Positions 43,856 to 49,180 of a DNA stretch of 49,180 nucleotides are shown here, piece by piece. Under the pieces are notes generated by a model. That model was not told the DNA's origin and did not search any database. It saw nothing but the letters and a program-made list of their open reading frames with translations. Within the stretch, counting starts at the first letter, position 1; every line of letters starts with the position of its first letter. The stretch covers positions 1 through 49,180 of the forward strand of contig JABMPR010000048.1 in NCBI GenBank assembly GCA_013202895.1, in the 5' to 3' direction. This stretch comes from a bacterium (lineage in GTDB: Bacteria > Fidelibacterota > UBA8477 > JABMPR01). The position numbers and the translations under genes are program-made.

Positions 43856-44449
43856 ATGATCAGAGCAAAGACAGTTGATGAATATATTCAAAATCAATCC
43901 AGTTGGGCTGCCGAACTAAAGCGCTTAAGAACTATTTTTCTGGATTTGGGTCTTGAGGAAACTGTTAAATGGGGCGGACCAGTATATACCTTTAATAACA
44001 AGAATATAGTTGGCTTGGGTGGATTTAAGGCCTTTGTCAGCTTGTGGTATTATCAGGGAGCGCTGCTCAAGGATAAACAGAAACTATTGGTGAATGCCCA
44101 GGAGGGTGTAACCAAAGCACTTCGACAAATGCGATTTAGGAGTATTAAAGAAATCGATGATTCGATCATTAAAGCATACACAGCAGAAGCGATAAATAAT
44201 CAAAAACAAGGACAAGTAATAAAGGTCGATCGACGTAAACCGTTGACAATTCCTCCAGAATTGCAGGCTTCATTCAAGAAGACTGAGAAATTAAAGCAAG
44301 CGTTTGATATATTGAGTTTAGCGAAACGTCGTGAATTCACAGAATAAATTCTCTCTGCAAAACGTATCGAAACAAAAATCAAACGCTTGGAAAAAATAAT
44401 CCCCATGATCCTCGATGGAGTGGGGCTCTCTGATAAGTACCGACCTTAA
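43856..44449 (+). pseudogene. DUF1801-YdeI/OmdA fusion with an in-frame stop
   Basis: The upstream frame (43856-44347) encodes a DUF1801 domain (MIRAKTVDEYIQNQSSWAAE ... ETVKWGGPVYTFNNKNIVGL, FVSLWYYQGALLKDKQK) and the beginning of an OmdA tail ending KRREFTE. Just past TAA at 44345-44347 the same frame continues ILSAKRIETKIKRLEKIIPM and DGVGLSDKYRP to a second stop at 44447-44449, exactly the expected OmdA tail. Family sequences usually read EF(T/x)EYI.SAKR.ETK at this join, so a Tyr codon (TAT/TAC) appears to have become TAA. It is interrupted or misread; the full length would be 197 residues. Confidence 0.85.
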
Positions 44450-44555
44450 GCATTCACCCGCCTAAAATTCTCCTTGTTATGAGGAATTGAGCTTACATAT
44501 TAAAAGATGACTTAAGCAGTCATATTATTTTAAACACACTGTAAGGAGATTGATA

Positions 44556-44933
44556 ATGAGCAAAGCAAATGTGGTTGGCTGGTTTGAGATATATGTCAGT
44601 GACATGAAACGGGCTCTTAAATTTTATGAAGCCGTTTTCCAGTTTGGTGAATTCACAGATTTCAGCTTTGGAGGTGAACAACTCATGGAATTTCCCTCGG
44701 TCGAGGATGGAGCCTATGCCTCTGGTGCTCTGGTAAAAGGTGATGGGTGGTCACCTGGCAAAGGTGGTACCATGGTCTATTTCAACTCTGTTGATTGTGG
44801 GGTAGAAGAAAGTCGCGTTGTTGAAAATGGTGGCCTGGTTGTAAGACCCAAACATGCCATTGGTGAACATGGTTTTATAGCCATTGTTGAGGATACGGAG
44901 GGGAATGTTATCGGGATTCATTCAAGACAGTAG
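44556..44933 (+). CDS. VOC-family (glyoxalase/dioxygenase superfamily) protein
   Basis: A 125-residue VOC (vicinal oxygen chelate) fold protein: the paired beta-alpha-beta-beta-beta modules start WFEIYVSDMKRALKFYEAVF and end HGFIAIVEDTEGNVIGIHSR. The usual first metal ligand His is replaced in the WFEIYV strand, so it may bind a ligand rather than catalyse. This type resembles small stand-alone VOC proteins common in Bacteroidota. AAGGAG lies 7 bp before ATG 44556; a TTG 6 bp earlier is less likely. It is followed 8 bp later by the DUF4199 gene. Confidence 0.88.
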   Translation: MSKANVVGWFEIYVSDMKRALKFYEAVFQFGEFTDFSFGGEQLMEFPSVEDGAYASGALVKGDGWSPGKGGTMVYFNSVDCGVEESRVVENGGLVVRPKHAIGEHGFIAIVEDTEGNVIGIHSRQ

Positions 44934-44941
44934 GAAAGAAT

Positions 44942-45439
44942 ATGCAAAAATTCAAAACAGAGCTGAAATGGGGATTGATCTTTATAGTCGTTATCCTGGC
45001 TTGGAATTTCATGGAGCGATTAGTGGGGCTTCACAGCACCCTCATTGATAAACATGCGACTTACTCGAACTTTTTCATGATTGTCGCTATTGCAGTATAT
45101 GTCTTTGCCTTGATAGATAAGCGGGACGGAGATCTGGGTGGCAAAATGACCTGGAAAGAGGGTTTTCTCAGTGGCGTCATTATATCAGTTGTCGTTGGCG
45201 TTTTAACTCCTCTGGCTCAGTTCATCATGGCTTACGTGATTTCACCGGACTATTTCACAAATGCTATTCGCTATGGCGTAGAACACGGACTGACCACGCA
45301 AACTGAAGCCGAGGCTTATTTTAACCTTAATAATTACATCATCACGAGTACCATATTTGCGCCATTAATGGGCATTGTTACCAGTGCGGTGGTGGCGTTC
45401 TTTATAAAGACCAAAGCAGAGACAGCGGTTACAGACTAA
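44942..45439 (+). CDS. DUF4199 domain membrane protein
   Basis: A 165-residue integral membrane protein with about four hydrophobic segments: ELKWGLIFIVVILAWNFMER, YSNFFMIVAIAVYVFALIDK, GFLSGVIISVVVGVLTPLAQ and IFAPLMGIVTSAVVAFFIKT. The pattern R/K-G-D-L-GGKM(T)W-KEGF followed by a helix is the DUF4199 signature, found mostly in the Bacteroidota/FCB group. The function is unknown. AGGAAAG precedes the ATG by 5 bp. It is downstream of the VOC gene in what looks like a two-gene operon. Confidence 0.85.
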   Translation: MQKFKTELKWGLIFIVVILAWNFMERLVGLHSTLIDKHATYSNFFMIVAIAVYVFALIDKRDGDLGGKMTWKEGFLSGVIISVVVGVLTPLAQFIMAYVISPDYFTNAIRYGVEHGLTTQTEAEAYFNLNNYIITSTIFAPLMGIVTSAVVAFFIKTKAETAVTD

Positions 45440-45582
45440 GCTTCAAAAACACCTGATTCTTCGGGGGTGTGTACATATCATCGGCTTGTATCTGAGCCAC
45501 ATTATTTGCATTGTCATAATGCTTTTACTTTTTGATGGTCTCGATTAATTTGCTCTCAAATTAATAACTGAGGGGAGGCATT

Positions 45583-46218
45583 ATGCCCAGCGATTTTTCA
45601 AAACAAGCCTTGATGATTCTACGTGATGGTTCACAATTTCAATGGTATGTCATACCGCTCCTGGCTTTTGTGTTTTATGTCTACGCCTGTGAGATGGAGA
45701 AAAAGAACTATAGTTTGATTTTGGCAGGCTTGGCGTTCTGGGGAATGGATTGGTTTAATGAGATCATAAATTCCCTGATTTTCCATTTTACGAATTATGC
45801 ACCATTGTGGTGTGCTCCTGGTGATACAGCATTCCTTATATTAATCGGTCTTAATATCGAGATTATGTTCATGTTTGCCGTGGCTGGTATAGTGTGGACC
45901 AAAATGTTGCTCCCCAATAAAGAAGATAAAATTTTAGGTATTCCCAATCGCTGGTTCGTGGCTGTGGCCGGTTCTGTTTTCAGCGTCATTGTTGAGTTTT
46001 TCCTGAATAGTATTGATGCCTTGACCTGGGACTATGCATTTTGGGATATGAACACGCCCTGGCTGATAATTCTTTTTGGATATCTGACATTTTTTATTGC
46101 AGCCTTCTGGGTATACGATATGCAGGAAATGCGTAAGAAAGTCATCGCCGTCTCTGCAATCTGGGGCTTTGATCTGCTCTGTATTCTGGGATTTGGGTTG
46201 GGCTTAGGGTGGCTGTAG
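45583..46218 (+). CDS. Hypothetical multi-pass membrane protein
   Basis: A 211-residue protein with about six predicted membrane helices and no family recognised. Notable features are conserved-looking polar or aromatic positions inside the membrane: WGMDWFNEIINSLIFHF (Asp, Asn, Glu, His), CAPGDTAFLILIGLNIEIMF, VIVEFFLNSIDALTWDYAFW and FWVYDMQEMRKK. Charged residues in helices are typical of enzymes or channels rather than simple anchors. GGGAGG lies 5 bp before the ATG, so translation should be strong. It follows the DUF4199 gene by 143 bp. Confidence 0.7.
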   Translation: MPSDFSKQALMILRDGSQFQWYVIPLLAFVFYVYACEMEKKNYSLILAGLAFWGMDWFNEIINSLIFHFTNYAPLWCAPGDTAFLILIGLNIEIMFMFAVAGIVWTKMLLPNKEDKILGIPNRWFVAVAGSVFSVIVEFFLNSIDALTWDYAFWDMNTPWLIILFGYLTFFIAAFWVYDMQEMRKKVIAVSAIWGFDLLCILGFGLGLGWL

Positions 46219-46425
46219 CAGTCGGACCATATACCAATAACAGGGTTTTCCCTTAAACTATATTATTTGGCAGATAACGAACCTGGGGGATTAAACTTAA
46301 TTTAGAGTAAGTTGATCGATTGTTGATAGGGTGGGTTTCAATATACCACCATCTGTCTGAATCGCTCCGCAGGCAAGTTAAAATCAGTGGATGGAGTTTA
46401 GCCTTTAATAGGAAAGAAGTCTAAT

Positions 46426-48153
46426 ATGAATTCATTCACTGAAACAGAATTACTGCCCGATATTTTAAGAGCCATCGAAGAACTGGGTTTTATTAAGCCA
46501 ACCCCCATTCAAGCAAAAACAATCCCACACCTCTTATCCGAAGATCGGGACATTATTGCTTCGGCCCAAACAGGCACTGGAAAAACTGCTGCCTTTGGAT
46601 TGCCAGCCATCCAATTAACCAAACTGGAAGATAAACGAACCCAAACTTTGATCCTGTGCCCCACAAGAGAGCTTTGCATGCAGATCACAAAGGATTTGAG
46701 CAATTATGGAAAATATTTGGATGGTCTGGGGGTTGTACCCGTATATGGCGGGGCGAATATCGATACTCAATTACGAGCTCTAAGGAAAGCGGCACAAATT
46801 GTAGTGGCTACCCCGGGTCGAGCCATGGATCTTATCCGGCGTAAAAAATTAGTACTTAAAACCGTGGTGCGCGTGGTTTTGGATGAAGCCGATGAAATGC
46901 TGTCTATGGGTTTCAAGGAAGATCTTGAGTCCATTTTAGCAGAAACACCACAGGAACGACAAGTTTTACTGTTTTCTGCCACGATGCCCCGTGCGATTAA
47001 TTCCATGACCAAACAATATATGAAAGACCCGCTGAAAATCGCTGCAGCCCATGAGGATGCGGTGGCGCAAAATATTAAACATATATTTTACATGGTTCAT
47101 GCCCATGATAGATACGAATTGCTAAAACGGGTCGCTGATATGAACCCCAAAATTTATGGTATTGTATTCTGTCGAACACGTCGTGAAACAAAGGAAATTG
47201 CCCATAAACTGATGCACGATGGTTACAATGCAGATGCGATTCATGGTGATCTCTCTCAAGCTCAACGCGATGAGGTCATGGGACGGTTCAGGAGCCATCA
47301 CCTGCAACTTTTGGTTGCGACCGATGTGGCTGCCAGAGGTCTGGATGTCGACGATCTAACTCATATCATCAATCTAAACTTGCCTGATGATGCTGAAATT
47401 TATATCCATCGTAGTGGGAGAACAGGCAGGGCGGGGAAGAGTGGCGTCTCTATCGCCATCATTAACACGCGTGAGATGCGTAGTATAAGTACCATAGAGA
47501 ATAGGTATAAACTCAAATTTGAAAAACAAATGGCTCCCAGTGGCAAAGATATTTGCACCAAACAGTTGTATACACTCATCGATAGAATCGAAAAAGTTAA
47601 GGTAGATGAGAAGCAAATCGGTCCCTTTTTGCCGGCTATTCTTGAAAAATTGGAGTGGTTGAGTCGAGAGGAGTTAATCAAACATTTTGTATCCGCTGAA
47701 TTCAACCGTTTCCTGGAATATTATAAAAACGCCAAAGATATTAACGTGGGGGATCGTCCAAAAAGAGAGAAGCAAACCAGGCAGGAAAGGCGTAAGACTT
47801 TATTCTCAAGGTTATTTATAAATGTGGGTTCACTCAACAATCTTAATCCAGTGCGTCTCATTGGTTTGATCAACGAAAGTCTAAATTCCAGTGATGCAAC
47901 CATTGGTAATATTGAAGTCATGAAAAAATTCGCCTTCTTTGAAATAGAAGAATCAAAGGCAAAGCAACTAATTAAGATTTTGAATGGTGGTGAGTTTGAG
48001 GGCGTGAAACTTGTAGTAGAGAGCTCACAAGAAAAACCAGTAACTAAGGAAAGTTCTGATCATTGGCCCTCCAAGAAAAGAACCTATGCTAAAAAAGACG
48101 GCAAAAATAGTGGTGGAAAAAAACGTGGTGGTGGACGTCGAAACAGGAAATAA
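46426..48153 (+). CDS. DEAD-box RNA helicase with DbpA-type RNA-binding domain
   Basis: ATP-dependent RNA helicase, 575 residues, of the DeaD/CsdA-DbpA type acting in ribosome assembly or mRNA decay. The Q motif is GFIKPTPIQA. Walker A is AQTGTGKT (47-54), DEAD is at 153-156 (VLDEADEML), SAT at 184, and motif VI HRSGRTGR at 328. The C-terminal region has an RRM-like DbpA domain (about 463-540: LFINVGSLNNLNPVRLIGLI) and a Lys/Gly/Arg-rich tail (about 545-575). The 207-bp upstream gap may hold a long leader; AGGAAAG lies about 9 bp before the ATG. It is not possible to tell DeaD from CshA-like roles. Confidence 0.93.
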   Translation: MNSFTETELLPDILRAIEELGFIKPTPIQAKTIPHLLSEDRDIIASAQTGTGKTAAFGLPAIQLTKLEDKRTQTLILCPTRELCMQITKDLSNYGKYLDGLGVVPVYGGANIDTQLRALRKAAQIVVATPGRAMDLIRRKKLVLKTVVRVVLDEADEMLSMGFKEDLESILAETPQERQVLLFSATMPRAINSMTKQYMKDPLKIAAAHEDAVAQNIKHIFYMVHAHDRYELLKRVADMNPKIYGIVFCRTRRETKEIAHKLMHDGYNADAIHGDLSQAQRDEVMGRFRSHHLQLLVATDVAARGLDVDDLTHIINLNLPDDAEIYIHRSGRTGRAGKSGVSIAIINTREMRSISTIENRYKLKFEKQMAPSGKDICTKQLYTLIDRIEKVKVDEKQIGPFLPAILEKLEWLSREELIKHFVSAEFNRFLEYYKNAKDINVGDRPKREKQTRQERRKTLFSRLFINVGSLNNLNPVRLIGLINESLNSSDATIGNIEVMKKFAFFEIEESKAKQLIKILNGGEFEGVKLVVESSQEKPVTKESSDHWPSKKRTYAKKDGKNSGGKKRGGGRRNRK

Positions 48154-48329
48154 TAACTGCGGATATTTTCTGTTTTGGGGATGAGTGAGGATAAAAAGAT
48201 CAGTCTTCTCCTTTCATTAGTCAGCGCGAGATTTAAAGAGTTCTCGACTTTTGTTTCAGTTTAATAAATAGATCAATATGTTCCCTTATTACTTGAGTGA
48301 TTAAGGACTCTACTGAGGAGAATTAGAAG

Positions 48330-49180
48330 TTGAAAAACACATCGCGAACAATGCTTTGGACTTTCACTGTAATTACAATTATTGTGTCTTCAACGCAGGG
48401 GCAAACCTGGTTTGGTGACACCCTTACCCTTAATCCCATCACCTTCAATACACAAAGCCCTGAGGGCTGGAATGCTCAATATAAAGTTCTGGTTAACTTT
48501 CCTAAAGCTGACACGAAATGGTCAAAAATCCTTATGATTCAGACCTTGAAATGTGATTCAGCAACTGCTGGGGATACGTTCCCCTGTGGTGAATGGGATT
48601 ATATCTGGAATACTCTTGTGCTGATACCAGCAGGCGATTCTCTGGAAACATATAGTCTGGGTAGTTTTGTCACACCCTATGGTATGCGCCTAAAACTGGG
48701 TGGTGACAAAGGCTGGGAATGGGAATATGATATTAGCGAATATGCCCCATTATTAAAGGGTCAGCGCGAACTCATCTCAGGCAATAACCAGGAACTTCTA
48801 GACCTCAAATTCAGATTTATAAAGGGAACACCAATACGGGATGTTTTGTCTGTTGAAAACATTTATCCACAGGGAGAGTATCGTTATGAACATCTCGCAA
48901 CGGATAGCCTGCTTAAGGAACGACAAATAATACTTTCGGACAATGCCACAGCGTTTCGTCTTAAAGCCGTGGTATCAGGTCATGGGCATGCCGGCCCACA
49001 TAATTGTTGTGAATGGGACAGCAAAACACATTCGTATTATCTAAACAAATGGGAAACTTATCGCTGGAATGTCTGGAAGGATTGTGGGAACAATCCAATT
49101 TTTCCACAAGGGGGCACCTGGCCTTTTGATCGAGCGGGATGGTGTCCCGGAACAAAAGTAGATGAGTATGAATTCGAGAT
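48330..49180 (+). CDS. Secreted PNGase F-like protein (partial, runs off the window)
   Basis: The open frame from TTG at 48330 (GAGGAG 9 bp upstream) runs off the right end, about 283 codons seen. A signal peptide (about 1-25: SRTMLWTFTVITIIVSSTQG) is followed by blocks resembling the jelly-roll pair of peptide:N-glycosidase F: ILMIQTLKCDSATAGDTFPC, CGEWDYIWNTLVLIP, YGMRLKLGGDKGWEWEYDIS, VSGHGHAGPHNCCEW and WRWNVWKDCGNNPIF-like segments (as read: YRWNVWKDCGNNPIF). The conserved CGEWDY and CCEW motifs with Asp/Glu are typical of that family. The predicted role is cleavage of N-linked glycans or binding of glycoprotein. A T9SS tail beyond the edge is expected but not visible. ATG at 48351 is an alternative start. 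Confidence 0.85.
   Translation, partial: MKNTSRTMLWTFTVITIIVSSTQGQTWFGDTLTLNPITFNTQSPEGWNAQYKVLVNFPKADTKWSKILMIQTLKCDSATAGDTFPCGEWDYIWNTLVLIPAGDSLETYSLGSFVTPYGMRLKLGGDKGWEWEYDISEYAPLLKGQRELISGNNQELLDLKFRFIKGTPIRDVLSVENIYPQGEYRYEHLATDSLLKERQIILSDNATAFRLKAVVSGHGHAGPHNCCEWDSKTHSYYLNKWETYRWNVWKDCGNNPIFPQGGTWPFDRAGWCPGTKVDEYEFE

Noticed and set aside
44345-44347. TAA recoded as an amino acid (alternative genetic code)
   Set aside because: TAA ends several intact genes in the window at normal protein lengths, for example the YdeI/OmdA and amidase genes, so genome-wide reassignment is not supported.
2010-44347. A clustered new defence island built from repair genes
   Set aside because: mutM, xth, Nudix, ATL, YcaQ-like and radC genes are spread over 40 kb, lie on both strands and are interleaved with housekeeping genes, so no operon-level system is supported.
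45440-45480. ACACC...GGTGT hairpin after the DUF4199 gene
   Set aside because: Short stem with a large loop and no T-run, so not a credible terminator.
1-49180. CRISPR array, tRNA genes, prophage or insertion sequence
   Set aside because: No regularly spaced repeat, no tRNA-like cloverleaf or T-arm consensus in the gaps, and no transposase, integrase or phage structural gene was seen by eye; a tRNAscan or CRISPR search would settle it.

Overview
The window is a densely coded chromosomal segment of moderate-to-low G+C (by eye) from a bacterium of the FCB superphylum. The best clues are three secreted proteins. Two of them, a C25 gingipain-like peptidase and a CotH-family protein, end in the 'FPNPFN..TTI...LP..G.V.V.(I/V)FD..GR' type IX secretion sorting domain. 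The third is a partial PNGase F-like protein at the right edge. A DUF2723 (GT117-like) membrane protein, a DUF4199 protein, an ATP-cone/uridine-kinase fusion and an RNase G point the same way. This combination, including a dockerin pair in a T9SS substrate, is typical of Neomarinimicrobiota (Marinimicrobia), Calditrichota, KSB1 and Cloacimonadota-like lineages. Sequence alone does not resolve which. I see no phage, transposase, CRISPR array, rRNA or tRNA.

Layout. 1-4.6 kb: tail of an unknown gene, then DNA-repair and housekeeping genes: mutM, exonuclease III, a YdeI/OmdA protein, a PGRP-type amidase lipoprotein, a Nudix hydrolase, an alkyltransferase-like protein and a duplicated zinc-ribbon protein. 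4.7-14.7 kb (minus strand): DUF2723 protein and C25 peptidase, each followed by a clear intrinsic terminator; then a SpoU methyltransferase, hisS and a DUF2007 protein. 14.9-24.3 kb (plus): radical SAM-DUF2344 fusion, rng, TPM protein, ATP-cone nucleoside kinase, YihY/BrkB and CstA. 24.3-33.6 kb (plus): secreted CotH protein, SAM methyltransferase, PHP lipoprotein, a frameshifted second methyltransferase, a YcaQ-like DNA glycosylase, an unrecognised helical protein, BtpA-like protein and a YtcJ-like amidohydrolase. 33.9-39.5 kb (plus): GT2 glycosyltransferase, a 52-codon DUF423-like small ORF, GNAT, phosphoglucosamine-mutase-like enzyme, a RimJ-like GNAT, an HI0933-family flavoprotein and a PlsC-like acyltransferase. 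39.6-42.1 kb (minus): radC and pyrG. 42.5-49.2 kb (plus): winged-helix/polyferredoxin protein, a DUF1801-OmdA gene with an in-frame stop, VOC protein, DUF4199 protein, an unknown membrane protein, a DEAD-box helicase with a DbpA-type tail, and the PNGase F-like fragment.

How the genes relate. The window is mostly core metabolism and maintenance, with an unusual density of DNA-repair-type genes (mutM, xth, Nudix, ATL, YcaQ-like, radC) that are not in one operon. The secreted proteins form the outward-facing, probably proteolytic or glycan-active, accessory part. The most checkable oddities are two disrupted genes (a one-base deletion in an A-run of a methyltransferase; a TAA replacing an expected Tyr codon in a DUF1801-OmdA protein), a small DUF423-like ORF overlapping a GNAT gene by ATGA, dispersed inverted-repeat elements, and a duplicated zinc-ribbon protein. 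I did not find a convincing new defence or biosynthetic system.
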